From: an uncultured Prevotellaceae bacterium
GTDB taxonomy: Bacteria > Bacteroidota > Bacteroidia > Bacteroidales > Bacteroidaceae
Length of the DNA: 58,499 nt
Reading direction: 5' to 3'
Assembly (NCBI GenBank): GCA_937898415.1
Contig: CALDLA010000131.1
Coordinates: 1-58,499, forward strand
Made by a program: the position numbers and the translations under genes
In this document: positions 24,929 to 32,683 of the stretch, piece after piece
Layout of the letters: each line of letters begins with the position of its first letter
Numbering within the stretch: position 1 is the stretch's first letter
The notes under the pieces: generated by a model
Told to the model about the DNA's origin: nothing
Database searches by the model: none
What the model saw: the letters and a program-made list of their open reading frames with translations, nothing else

Positions 24929-26443
24929 TCAAAACCTTTTGAAGAGCACTTTCTTGCTGTCCTTGCCGGAGCGGATGATATTGATGCCCTTCTGAGCCTT
25001 CATCACGCGCTGGCCGTTCATATTGTAGATAGCCTCGTTGGAGGCTGCATGGTTGATGATGTTGCTGATTCCTGTTTCCTGTAGCTGAACGGTAAGGACA
25101 TACGTCGTCTTCTTGCTCATGTCACCGCTATATACGATAAGTTCGCACTCCAGACGATCGTCCTTTTCCTCTATCTTCTTCTCTATAAGGGCTGCCTTTC
25201 CATCGGCTACAGCCTCAATATCGTCAACCGTGAGAGGCTTGGTGGCTGTTGTCTCATAGCTCAACTTGTCGCTGTCGAAATTCCCTATTTCCTGTCCCTT
25301 CACTTTCAGCGAGACCAGCTTGGCATTATAAATGAGTTCGACATCATCCATCAGCAATTCGTCACTACCACTTCCCTTACCTGGGTTGGCATTGGTCGAT
25401 AGAGTGACGAGGATGGCTTTCGGGCTGACGGCGTTCTCTGTGTATTCAAACGGCACTACCACCCGCACCCATTCGCCGTCTGTCTGGGCTATCTGGTCGT
25501 TTTTAGCCTTGGCCACCACATTCGTGTATTCCTTGTCCTCAGGGTCCTGATAATAGGTTCCGTCGGTAATCACGGCACTAATGGTGGCATAGGGATTGTC
25601 GGCATCGGGTTCGCCCTGCTTGAACTTCACCCAGACGGCAATCGAGTCGGGACGGGAATACATGGGAGTATAGAAAGGATGGCCATTACCGTCAACATCC
25701 GTCCGGCTCATGTCGATGTAGGCATTGTTGGAAACATCAGCAGCAATCATGCTTCCGGCATTCAGTCGGCCTGTAGTCATCGTGCCGTTAGCCACGATAC
25801 CCAAGATGCTGGTAGAGAAGACGCATGCACTGGCCGAGCCAGAGTGGGCATCGTCTGACTTCTTGATGTGATGGCCGGCCAATGAAGCCAAGCTTCCCGA
25901 TGCACTCTCGAACGAGTGCCAGCCGTTGGGCTCCACATATTCACCCATGGAGGTATGCCAGTTCTCAAAACTCCGATTCTGTAGCTGGTAGCCTTTTCCC
26001 ACAGTCACCTCGATGACCTGCTGCAACGTTTCCGTCATGTCAATATCGATGTGGCATCGCAGGTGGCCGTTCTCCAGTTTGCATACCAGATTCACCGGCA
26101 CAGGAGGCAGCGCAGAAGCTATCCAGGAAGAAGTATTGGGATTGTCGCCAGGGGCAACCGTGACGATCCTCGATGTCTGCAACAAAACGGTATCACCTAC
26201 CTTGACAGGTTCTATACCTGTGATGGCTACATTACCTACACCTATGGAACTGTCTTCGCTGACCAGTACGAAATTCTTTAAGGTCAGGTCATACGTGGCA
26301 CCATTCTGCTCCACGCTGATGGTTGCCGACTGTTCGGAACTGTTACCATTGACCATCACGACAACGGGTTCAGTATAATCTGCTGCTTGTGCCACGATGG
26401 CAGCACATGCAAGCACAAAAGTATAAAAATTCCTCATCATCAT
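24929..26443 (-). CDS. Secreted calycin-like/PCMD protein with C-terminal sorting tag, copy A
   Basis: A 504-residue exported protein. A signal peptide (ending IVAQAAD) precedes a lipocalin/calycin-like beta domain at about residues 20-150, then a PCMD-type (putative carbohydrate metabolism) domain from about 155 (YQLQNRSFENWHTSMGEYVEPNGWHSF) to 375, an Ig-like linker, and the terminal IYNMNGQRVMKAQKGINII tag typical of Prevotella secreted proteins. Middle section is identical at DNA level to the neighbouring 26627-28582 gene. Its stop is 2 bp from the convergent hydrolase gene. A role in binding or processing glycans outside the cell is inferred. Confidence 0.8.
   Translation of the reverse strand: MMMRNFYTFVLACAAIVAQAADYTEPVVVMVNGNSSEQSATISVEQNGATYDLTLKNFVLVSEDSSIGVGNVAITGIEPVKVGDTVLLQTSRIVTVAPGDNPNTSSWIASALPPVPVNLVCKLENGHLRCHIDIDMTETLQQVIEVTVGKGYQLQNRSFENWHTSMGEYVEPNGWHSFESASGSLASLAGHHIKKSDDAHSGSASACVFSTSILGIVANGTMTTGRLNAGSMIAADVSNNAYIDMSRTDVDGNGHPFYTPMYSRPDSIAVWVKFKQGEPDADNPYATISAVITDGTYYQDPEDKEYTNVVAKAKNDQIAQTDGEWVRVVVPFEYTENAVSPKAILVTLSTNANPGKGSGSDELLMDDVELIYNAKLVSLKVKGQEIGNFDSDKLSYETTATKPLTVDDIEAVADGKAALIEKKIEEKDDRLECELIVYSGDMSKKTTYVLTVQLQETGISNIINHAASNEAIYNMNGQRVMKAQKGINIIRSGKDSKKVLFKRF
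25441..26215. repeat. 775-bp block without visible difference to 27577-28351 (copy A)
   Basis: Aligned at a constant offset of 2136 bp, this block shows no difference by eye to 27577-28351. It is bordered by mismatches at 25439-25440 and 26216, and the sequence beyond both ends has many silent and replacement differences. It covers the PCMD domain and the end of the calycin-like domain. Confidence 0.85.
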
Positions 26444-26472
26444 TATTTTGATTAATACAATTTCGGGGGTAT

Positions 26473-26610
26473 TTACTCTTTAAAGAAGTTATCGTCTTCG
26501 CGCGACCACTGTTCGTCGGTCTCCGTGTCGTTGACACCAAGGCTGTAGCAGATCAGTTGCGCACTCTCGACGGCGACAACTTCGATGTTGGGCTTTATAT
26601 AACGTTTCAT
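26473..26610 (-). CDS. Small YIKP-type peptide, 45 residues
   Basis: A complete small ORF starting MKRYIKPNIEVVAVESAQ and ending in an acidic tail (about 10 Asp/Glu in the last 20 residues). The opening M-K-x-Y-I-K-P-x-[IVA] followed by a hydrophobic stretch ending [IV]C-x-S is shared with the small gene at 51433-51627. It lies 16 bp downstream of the large secreted PCMD protein gene on the same strand, so it is probably the last cistron of that mRNA. No signal peptide. Function unknown; such short peptides seem common in Prevotella, but I can give no verified annotation. Confidence 0.6.
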   Translation of the reverse strand: MKRYIKPNIEVVAVESAQLICYSLGVNDTETDEQWSREDDNFFKE

Positions 26611-26626
26611 TTTACAGCTTCAATTA

Positions 26627-28582
26627 TTAATGGATGACTACTACACGGTCGTCTACGATATACAGGCCCTTCTTGGGATGACTGACCTTACGTCCCTGCA
26701 GGTCAAAATAATACTTCTCTTTATTCTTTTGACGCATCACGTCGTTCACGCTACTTGTCACCACTTCTCCGAACAGATAGCATCCGCGGGCAGCAGCGTC
26801 AATGTCGAGGGCAAGGAAGGCCTTGCCAGCACCGAGTTCCTTACCAGTGTACTTATAGAAGCCCAGGCCGCCCTCGTTAGCCATCGTATAGACGACCTTG
26901 CTGGCATAGGGGCTTCCTGCGATGGGGGTCGCCACGTCGACACCCTGTAGGGCGTTGTCTGTGTAGTCGCCAGTACTGGCAGTAGCTGTACTGCTGAGGG
27001 TGATAGCACCGCTGGTAGAAGCCCTCAGGATGACAGCCTGCCCCTTGTTGACAATGCGATCAGGGATTTCAGTCAGTGAGAGGCGGTTTCCTGACAGCGT
27101 AGCCTTATACACCGTCACGCCGTCGGGAGCCTGGAGATTGGCTATATTATTATAATAGGTGGACCAGTAGCCGGCAAAGTCACCCGACGAAATCTTATTG
27201 GTGCTGACCGTTGCTTGCAATTCAGCCACAATCGTGTACGTCGTCACCTTGCCCAGATCACCACCGTAAACGATAATCTGGCACTCCTGGCGATTGTCCT
27301 TTATCGCTATCTTCTTCTCTATAAGGGCTGCCTTTCCGTCGGCTACAGCCTCAATGTCGTCAATAGTGAGAGGCTCGTTGACCGTCATCTCATAGCTCAA
27401 CTTGTTGCTATCGAAATTATCTACTTCCTGTCCCTTTACTTTCAGCGAGGTCAGTTTTGCGTTATAGATGAGTTCCATGTCATCTATCAGCAGCTCATCA
27501 CCTTTGCTTCCCTTGCCTGGGTTGGCATTGGTCGATAAGGTGACGAGAATGGCTTTCGGATTGACGGTGTTCTCCATGTATTCAAACGGCACTACCACCC
27601 GCACCCATTCGCCGTCTGTCTGGGCTATCTGGTCGTTTTTAGCCTTGGCCACCACATTCGTGTATTCCTTGTCCTCAGGGTCCTGATAATAGGTTCCGTC
27701 GGTAATCACGGCACTAATGGTGGCATAGGGATTGTCGGCATCGGGTTCGCCCTGCTTGAACTTCACCCAGACGGCAATCGAGTCGGGACGGGAATACATG
27801 GGAGTATAGAAAGGATGGCCATTACCGTCAACATCCGTCCGGCTCATGTCGATGTAGGCATTGTTGGAAACATCAGCAGCAATCATGCTTCCGGCATTCA
27901 GTCGGCCTGTAGTCATCGTGCCGTTAGCCACGATACCCAAGATGCTGGTAGAGAAGACGCATGCACTGGCCGAGCCAGAGTGGGCATCGTCTGACTTCTT
28001 GATGTGATGGCCGGCCAATGAAGCCAAGCTTCCCGATGCACTCTCGAACGAGTGCCAGCCGTTGGGCTCCACATATTCACCCATGGAGGTATGCCAGTTC
28101 TCAAAACTCCGATTCTGTAGCTGGTAGCCTTTTCCCACAGTCACCTCGATGACCTGCTGCAACGTTTCCGTCATGTCAATATCGATGTGGCATCGCAGGT
28201 GGCCGTTCTCCAGTTTGCATACCAGATTCACCGGCACAGGAGGCAGCGCAGAAGCTATCCAGGAAGAAGTATTGGGATTGTCGCCAGGGGCAACCGTGAC
28301 GATCCTCGATGTCTGCAACAAAACGGTATCACCTACCTTGACAGGTTCTATGCCTGTGATGACAACATTGCCGACTCCCATAGTGCCGTCTTCAGTGGCT
28401 AACACGAAATTCTTCAAAGTCAGGTCATAGGTAGTACTTTTCTGCTCCACGCTGATGGTTGCCGACTGTTCGGAACTGTTACCATTGACCGTTACTACAA
28501 TGGGCTCCGTATAATCTGCTGCTCGTGCCACAATGGCAATGAATGCCAGAAATACGAGAGTAAAGATTTTCCTCATCATCAT
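26627..28582 (-). CDS. Secreted calycin-like/PCMD protein with extra C-terminal module, copy B
   Basis: A 651-residue exported paralog of the 24929-26443 protein: same signal peptide type, calycin-like domain, and a PCMD domain of identical sequence. After the Ig-like linker it has an additional module of about 150 residues (SGDFAGYWSTYYNN...IVNKGQAVILRASTSGAITL...GLGFYKYTGKELGAGKAFLALD). Its terminal tag is YYFDLQGRKVSHPKKGLYIV. Tandem with copy A, separated by the small YIKP gene. The extra module gives the copies different C-terminal ends, so they may be displayed or retained differently; that is inference. Confidence 0.8.
   Translation of the reverse strand: MMMRKIFTLVFLAFIAIVARAADYTEPIVVTVNGNSSEQSATISVEQKSTTYDLTLKNFVLATEDGTMGVGNVVITGIEPVKVGDTVLLQTSRIVTVAPGDNPNTSSWIASALPPVPVNLVCKLENGHLRCHIDIDMTETLQQVIEVTVGKGYQLQNRSFENWHTSMGEYVEPNGWHSFESASGSLASLAGHHIKKSDDAHSGSASACVFSTSILGIVANGTMTTGRLNAGSMIAADVSNNAYIDMSRTDVDGNGHPFYTPMYSRPDSIAVWVKFKQGEPDADNPYATISAVITDGTYYQDPEDKEYTNVVAKAKNDQIAQTDGEWVRVVVPFEYMENTVNPKAILVTLSTNANPGKGSKGDELLIDDMELIYNAKLTSLKVKGQEVDNFDSNKLSYEMTVNEPLTIDDIEAVADGKAALIEKKIAIKDNRQECQIIVYGGDLGKVTTYTIVAELQATVSTNKISSGDFAGYWSTYYNNIANLQAPDGVTVYKATLSGNRLSLTEIPDRIVNKGQAVILRASTSGAITLSSTATASTGDYTDNALQGVDVATPIAGSPYASKVVYTMANEGGLGFYKYTGKELGAGKAFLALDIDAAARGCYLFGEVVTSSVNDVMRQKNKEKYYFDLQGRKVSHPKKGLYIVDDRVVVIH
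27577..28351. repeat. 775-bp block without visible difference to 25441-26215 (copy B)
   Basis: Partner of the block at 25441-26215. Both edges are abrupt: directly outside, the two genes differ at several positions per 20 bp. Confidence 0.85.
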
Positions 28583-28634
28583 TATTTTAGTTCATTCATC
28601 ATTTCTTTCTGCAGAATCTTCCTTAAAATAGGAA

Positions 28635-28661
28635 GTGCTGTAAGTTGTTGTCTTACAGCAC
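28635..28661 (-). terminator. Terminator downstream of tRNA-Leu
   Basis: A perfect 10-bp stem, GTGCTGTAAG against CTTACAGCAC, with a 7-nt loop, 17 bp past the 3' end of the tRNA on its transcribed strand. The arms extend further through a single-base bulge. Confidence 0.75.
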
Positions 28662-28677
28662 CTTCATTTTCCTCTTG

Positions 28678-28759
28678 TACCCAGAGCCGGGGTCGAACCG
28701 GCACGGGTTGCCCCACTGGTGTTTGAGACCAGCGCGTCTACCGATTCCGCCATCTGGGC
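28678..28759 (-). tRNA. tRNA-Leu (anticodon CAA)
   Basis: Read on the minus strand, the gene begins GCCCAGATGGCGGAATCGGT. The acceptor arms GCCCAGA and TCTGGGT pair with one G-U. The anticodon arm is CTGGT-CTCAAAC-ACCAG, placing CAA at the anticodon, which decodes UUG leucine codons. A long variable arm (class II) and the T-arm sequence GGTTCGACCC are present. CCA is not encoded; A is the discriminator base. Confidence 0.95.
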
Positions 28760-28773
28760 TTCAAAAGCGGGTG

Positions 28774-28804
28774 CAAAGTTACTAAGAAAAATTGGAATGA
28801 CAAA
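28774..28804 (-). promoter_or_regulatory. Promoter of tRNA-Leu (-33 TTTG, -7 TAACTTTG)
   Basis: On the minus strand TTTG (28801-28804) and TAACTTTG (28774-28781) are separated by 19 bp, the ideal Bacteroidetes spacing. The -7 box is 14 bp from the mature tRNA 5' end. Confidence 0.8.
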
Positions 28805-28899
28805 AAGTTTCCGCTAAAAATCTTAAAAATACTTGCATTTCTCATTATTATTGCGTAACTTCGTGCCCGAAAACAAGCTAACTTTCAAATCTAACATAC

Positions 28900-29991
28900 A
28901 TGAAGTTTTCCGAAAAGCATTTTTGCGTAATCTTGGCTGGTGGCAAAGGGCGCCGTCTGTGGCCCTGCAGTCGCGAGCAGAAACCGAAACAGTTCATTGA
29001 TTTCTTTGGTACGGGTCGTACGCAGTTGCAGGCGACATTCGACCGTTTTGCCCGCTTAATGCCCAAAGACCACATCTACGTGTGTACCAATCATGAATAT
29101 GCACCTTTGGTGCGTGAACAATTACCCGAGCTAGGAGAAGAATGTCTGATGATAGAGGTGGTCAACCGCAATACTGCTGCCAGCGTATCGTGGGCAATGC
29201 TCAATATCCAGAAGCGCTGCGAGGATGCAAGCATCGCAATTACTCCAAGCGACCAATTCATCACCAACGACGAAGCCTTCGAGCGCAATATGATAGAGGC
29301 CTTTGAGATTGTCAGCCAGCACGATATGGCATTGGTAATGGGCGTTAAGCCTACACGTCCTGAGCCCGGCTATGGCTATATCCAGATGGGGGCAGCCACG
29401 CCTCATCCTAATGTATTCCGAGTACAGTCGTTCAGCGAGAAGCCTGAGCGTGAGTTTGCCAACATCTTCATGGAGAGCGGAGAGTTCCTGTGGAACACTG
29501 GCTTGCTGTTGTGTCGGGCTCCCTATCTCAGACAATGCCTGAGGAAGATGTTCTTTGAGCTGTTTGCCCCCGGACTCTGCGAACGGGGCAACTACACCAT
29601 TGACCAGGTGCTGGACTTTATTCAGCGTAATTATGCGTCGTTACCCAACATTGCCATCGACCAGGGGCTGTTCAAACAGGCTGACAAGGCCTATGTAATG
29701 AAAGCCGACTTCGGATGGGCCGACCTTGGTACTTGGCACTCCATCTATGAGTGCATGAGCAAGTCAGATCATGATAATGTGGTGATTGACTCCGAGGTCA
29801 TCCTGGAGGAATGCCGTGACAACATCATCAAGATGCCGAAGGGGCATCTCGCCGTCATCAACGGACTGGAGGGCTACATCGTGGCCGAGTCGGGTGATGT
29901 GCTGCTCATCTGCAAGAAGGGCGACTCGTCGGCATTGATCCGTAAATATGTCAATGAAGTACAGCTGAAATACGGTGAGGAGTTTGTCTAA
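28900..29991 (+). CDS. manC: Mannose-1-phosphate guanylyltransferase
   Basis: A 363-residue nucleotidyltransferase that makes GDP-mannose from mannose-1-phosphate and GTP, feeding O-antigen, capsule and fucose synthesis. The pyrophosphorylase signature ILAGGKGRRLWPCSREQKPKQ is near the N-terminus, with GYGYIQMG, FSEKPE and WNTGLLL downstream. The C-terminal cupin-type isomerase domain of fused ManC/AlgA enzymes is absent, so it is monofunctional. The last codons lie within a palindrome shared with the convergent HIT gene. Confidence 0.92.
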   Translation: MKFSEKHFCVILAGGKGRRLWPCSREQKPKQFIDFFGTGRTQLQATFDRFARLMPKDHIYVCTNHEYAPLVREQLPELGEECLMIEVVNRNTAASVSWAMLNIQKRCEDASIAITPSDQFITNDEAFERNMIEAFEIVSQHDMALVMGVKPTRPEPGYGYIQMGAATPHPNVFRVQSFSEKPEREFANIFMESGEFLWNTGLLLCRAPYLRQCLRKMFFELFAPGLCERGNYTIDQVLDFIQRNYASLPNIAIDQGLFKQADKAYVMKADFGWADLGTWHSIYECMSKSDHDNVVIDSEVILEECRDNIIKMPKGHLAVINGLEGYIVAESGDVLLICKKGDSSALIRKYVNEVQLKYGEEFV

Positions 29992-30008
29992 TCAGACAAA
30001 CTCCTCAC
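29975..30008. terminator. Perfect 15-bp palindrome spanning two convergent stop codons
   Basis: GTGAGGAGTTTGTCT (29975-29989) is the exact reverse complement of AGACAAACTCCTCAC (29994-30008), with a 4-nt loop. The arms encode the last residues of ManC and of the HIT protein, so both end in EEFV. It probably acts as a bidirectional terminator or mRNA end, although no T-run follows on either side. Confidence 0.75.
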
Positions 30009-30384
30009 GAATCTTTGAGGCGATTTCCTGGAATTCCTCCTCCGTGAGCTTCACCGGTTCGCGGCGGAAGTCCACGTCACCCTCACTCTGCATTGGGATG
30101 AGGTGGATATGAGCATGAGCCACTTCCAAACCAAGCACCACCTGTGCAACCTTCTTACAGGGGAAAGCCTTCTTCAGGGCTGCGGCCACGCGCTTGGCGA
30201 ACACCTGGAAGCGGGCCAGCTCGTCGTCGTCCATGTCGAAGATGTAGTCTACTTCGCGGCGGGGAATCACCAGTGTGTGACCCTTCACCATCGGGTTAAT
30301 GTCGAGAAATGCGTAGAACTCCTCGTTCTCGGCGCACTTGTAGCTGGGAATCACTCCAGCGGCAATCTTACTGAAAATATCCAT
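29992..30384 (-). CDS. HIT family nucleotide hydrolase
   Basis: A 130-residue histidine-triad protein of the Hint/HinT group, which hydrolyses nucleoside phosphoramidates and related dinucleotides. The triad reads HAHIHLIP at residues 91-98. The N-terminal MDIFSKIAAGVIPSYKCAENEEFYAFLDINP is typical of HinT. It lies 2 bp downstream of greA on the same strand and is probably co-transcribed with it. The C-terminal codons form one arm of the palindrome shared with manC. Confidence 0.92.
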   Translation of the reverse strand: MDIFSKIAAGVIPSYKCAENEEFYAFLDINPMVKGHTLVIPRREVDYIFDMDDDELARFQVFAKRVAAALKKAFPCKKVAQVVLGLEVAHAHIHLIPMQSEGDVDFRREPVKLTEEEFQEIASKIREEFV

Positions 30385-30386
30385 AT

Positions 30387-30854
30387 TTATCCTACCGTTA
30401 TATTGTCAATACGCAGTTTGATGGTACCACGGGGAATCTTGATTTCCACCTCGTCGCCCACCTTGTGGTTCAACAGTCCCTGGGCTATGGGCGTGGTAAT
30501 GCTGATCTTACCCTCGCGCAGGTTGGCCTCGCTCTCGCTGACGATGGTGTACGACATCTTGGCCTTGTTGGCCAGATTGGTCATCTCCACCTTCGACAGA
30601 ATCTGCACAGCATCGGTCGACAACCTTGAGGTGTCCACGATCTTAGCCTCCGAGATGGCCAGCTTCAGCTGGTTAATCTTTGCCTCCAGATGACCTTGGG
30701 CCTCCTTGGCGGCATCATATTCACTGTTCTCACTCAGGTCGCCCTTGTCGCGAGCTTCCGCGATGGCGGCCGATGCCTTGGGGCGTTCCACGCTCTCCAA
30801 GTGTTTCAGTTCGGCTAACAACTTATCGTAGCCTTCTTGTGACATGTAAGCCAT
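30387..30854 (-). CDS. greA: Transcription elongation factor GreA
   Basis: A 155-residue GreA/GreB family protein that rescues backtracked RNA polymerase by stimulating transcript cleavage. The N-terminal coiled coil carries the basic/acidic tip motif EARDKGDLSENSEYDAAKE (about residues 50-68) with the Asp and Glu that chelate Mg. The C-terminal FKBP-like domain ends PRGTIKLRIDNI. First gene of a greA-HIT pair. Its leader of roughly 110 nt contains a terminator-like hairpin, which may control expression. The ATG at 30845 is an alternative start. Confidence 0.94.
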   Translation of the reverse strand: MAYMSQEGYDKLLAELKHLESVERPKASAAIAEARDKGDLSENSEYDAAKEAQGHLEAKINQLKLAISEAKIVDTSRLSTDAVQILSKVEMTNLANKAKMSYTIVSESEANLREGKISITTPIAQGLLNHKVGDEVEIKIPRGTIKLRIDNITVG

Positions 30855-30896
30855 ACTATTTTCTGTTTTAATTTTTTATTTACAATTTTTAGGCAG

Positions 30897-30940
30897 ACAA
30901 AAAAGAAAGAATTCCGACGCGCACGTTGATGTCGGAATCC
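30897..30940 (-). promoter_or_regulatory. Terminator-like hairpin inside the greA leader
   Basis: On the minus strand GGATTCCGAC pairs with GTCGGAATTC (10 bp with one G-U, 12-nt loop) and is followed by TTTCTTTTTTG. It lies between the promoter at 30971-31002 and the greA start at 30854. It has the form of an intrinsic terminator that would release a short leader RNA of about 65 nt. Confidence 0.7.
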
Positions 30941-30970
30941 TCTTGGACTATTATGTCTTGTTATCTGCGG

Positions 30971-31002
30971 CAAAGGTAGGGACTTTTTCTGACATAACCA
31001 AA
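30971..31002 (-). promoter_or_regulatory. Promoter of greA-HIT (-33 TTTG, -7 TACCTTTG)
   Basis: Minus-strand TTTG (30999-31002) and TACCTTTG (30971-30978) are separated by 20 bp. Transcription should begin near 30965. Confidence 0.75.
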
Positions 31003-31059
31003 TTTTCGGGCAGAAAATTAACTTTTCTATTGTTTCTTCCTACTAAAAAGCTACTACAA

Positions 31060-31091
31060 TTGTGGTAGTTAGGATTTTTTTTGTAATTTTG
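31060..31091 (+). promoter_or_regulatory. Promoter of the PD40 lipoprotein gene (-33 TTG, -7 TAATTTTG)
   Basis: TTG (31060-31062) and TAATTTTG (31084-31091) are 21 bp apart. The -7 box is only 8 bp before the first ATG (31100), which favours the second ATG (31115) as the true start. Confidence 0.65.
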
Positions 31092-31114
31092 CACCCACAA
31101 TGGAAGTAAAGAAG

Positions 31115-32653
31115 ATGAAAAGACTGAATGTATATATCATTATGGTGGTGGCTACGATGCTGTCAGCCTGCCATCATGTGGCGGTTCCTGAGTCGTTTAC
31201 CGACACGGGCAAGTCACCTATTATTTATCCCGACTACCGCGACGTGACGGTGCCGGTGAACATTGCGCCGCTGACGTTCGAGATGGACGGAGGCTGCGAC
31301 GAGATGGTGGCACGCTTCCGTGCCAAGGGACACGAAATGGTCTGTGGCGGCAGTCAGGTGCAGCCCGACATGGACGAGTGGCGCGAGTTGCTCAGTCAGG
31401 CTGCCGATGGCGATATTGATGTTGAGGTGTTTGCCAGCAGCAATGGACAGTGGAACCGTTACAAGCCGTTCAAGATCAGCGTGTCGAAGGACAGCATCGA
31501 CCCCTATATCAGCTACCGTCTCATCTCGCCCAGCTACGTCACCTACGAGGAGCTGACTCTGAACCAGCGCTGCCTGGAGAACTACGACGAGCAGGTGATG
31601 GTCGACAACATGCTCTGCGGCACCGAGGTCAACGGCCAGTGTGTCAACTGCCACAACTACCAGCAGTATAATCCCCAGCGCATGCAGTTCCACGCCCGTC
31701 AAGGTCACGGCGGCACGGTCATCAACTATGATGGCAAGCTCCGTAAGATTAACATGAAGAACGACTCCATCATCTCAGCCGGTGTCTATCCTGCATGGCA
31801 TCCGTGGCTGCCGCTCATCGTCTATTCCACCAACCATACCGGCCAGAGCTTCCACACCCGCAACCTCAACAAGATTGAGGTATTCGACTCTGCCAGCGAC
31901 CTCATTGCCTACGATGTGGAGAAGAACGAGGTGACCAACATCGAGAACGACTCGACGGAGTTCGAGGTCTTCCCCTTCTGGGCTCCCGACGGCAAGACTG
32001 TCTATTACTGTAGTGCCCACTTTGAATTCCGCGACACCGTCAGCCACGAGACCGAGGTCATCTTCCGTGCCAAGGAAATCAGGTATAACCTTTATAAGAA
32101 GTCCTTCAACCCCGAGACCTTGGAGTTCGGCCCCCGCGAGTTGGTGTACCGTGCCGACAGCCTCGGCAAGAGCGTCACCCTGCCGCGTATCTCGCCTGAC
32201 GGTCGCTACCTGATGTTCACCCTCGGCAACTATGGTGTGTTCCACATCTGGCACCACGAGGCCGACCTCTACCTGATGGACCTTCAGGACGGCAGCGTCA
32301 GGGCGATGGACGAAATCAACTCCGACGATACTGAGAGCTATCACTCCTGGTCGTCGAACGGTCGATGGGTCATCTTCAGCAGCCGTCGCAACGATGCAGG
32401 TTACACCCGTCCCTTCATTGCCCATGTCGATGCCAACGGTCACGGCAGCAAGCCTTTCGAACTGCCGCAGGCTGATGCCGACTATCACCGGCAGTTCATG
32501 AAGAGTTATAACATTCCCGAGTTCATGCGCGGCCCTGTCGAGGTGACGCCTCAGGAGTTTGCCCGCATACTGAAAGATAGCGACGGCGAGCCGGTGAAGT
32601 ATGTAAGCGGCCTACGGCCTGGAGGAAGTGAAGAAGTGAAGAGTGAGAAGTGA
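31115..32653 (+). CDS. Lipoprotein with CxxCH motif and TolB/PD40-like beta-propeller
   Basis: A 512-residue lipoprotein with signal peptide and lipobox MLSAC. Residues of about 190-480 hold TolB-like WD40/PD40 repeats (PFWAPDGKTVYYCS, PRISPDGRYLMFTLG, SWSSNGRWVIFSS). Just before them, at residues 176-180, is CVNCH, a classical haem c attachment motif, preceded by another Cys. Some Bacteroidetes TolB-like proteins carry this motif, and a covalently bound haem in the periplasm or at the surface is possible but unproven. The C-terminus is formed by a GTGAAGA simple repeat (VKSEK). A Rid gene follows after 30 bp. Confidence 0.8.
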   Translation: MKRLNVYIIMVVATMLSACHHVAVPESFTDTGKSPIIYPDYRDVTVPVNIAPLTFEMDGGCDEMVARFRAKGHEMVCGGSQVQPDMDEWRELLSQAADGDIDVEVFASSNGQWNRYKPFKISVSKDSIDPYISYRLISPSYVTYEELTLNQRCLENYDEQVMVDNMLCGTEVNGQCVNCHNYQQYNPQRMQFHARQGHGGTVINYDGKLRKINMKNDSIISAGVYPAWHPWLPLIVYSTNHTGQSFHTRNLNKIEVFDSASDLIAYDVEKNEVTNIENDSTEFEVFPFWAPDGKTVYYCSAHFEFRDTVSHETEVIFRAKEIRYNLYKKSFNPETLEFGPRELVYRADSLGKSVTLPRISPDGRYLMFTLGNYGVFHIWHHEADLYLMDLQDGSVRAMDEINSDDTESYHSWSSNGRWVIFSSRRNDAGYTRPFIAHVDANGHGSKPFELPQADADYHRQFMKSYNIPEFMRGPVEVTPQEFARILKDSDGEPVKYVSGLRPGGSEEVKSEK

Positions 32654-32677
32654 AGAGTGAAGGAGTGAAGAAGTGAG
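32625..32677 (+). repeat. GTGAAGA-type simple repeat at a gene 3' end
   Basis: Imperfect runs of GAAGTGAAGA and GAGTGAAG make up the last codons of the PD40 lipoprotein and the gap before the next ATG. The same vocabulary appears at 45524-45568. Confidence 0.7.
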
Positions 32678-32683
32678 AATTTT

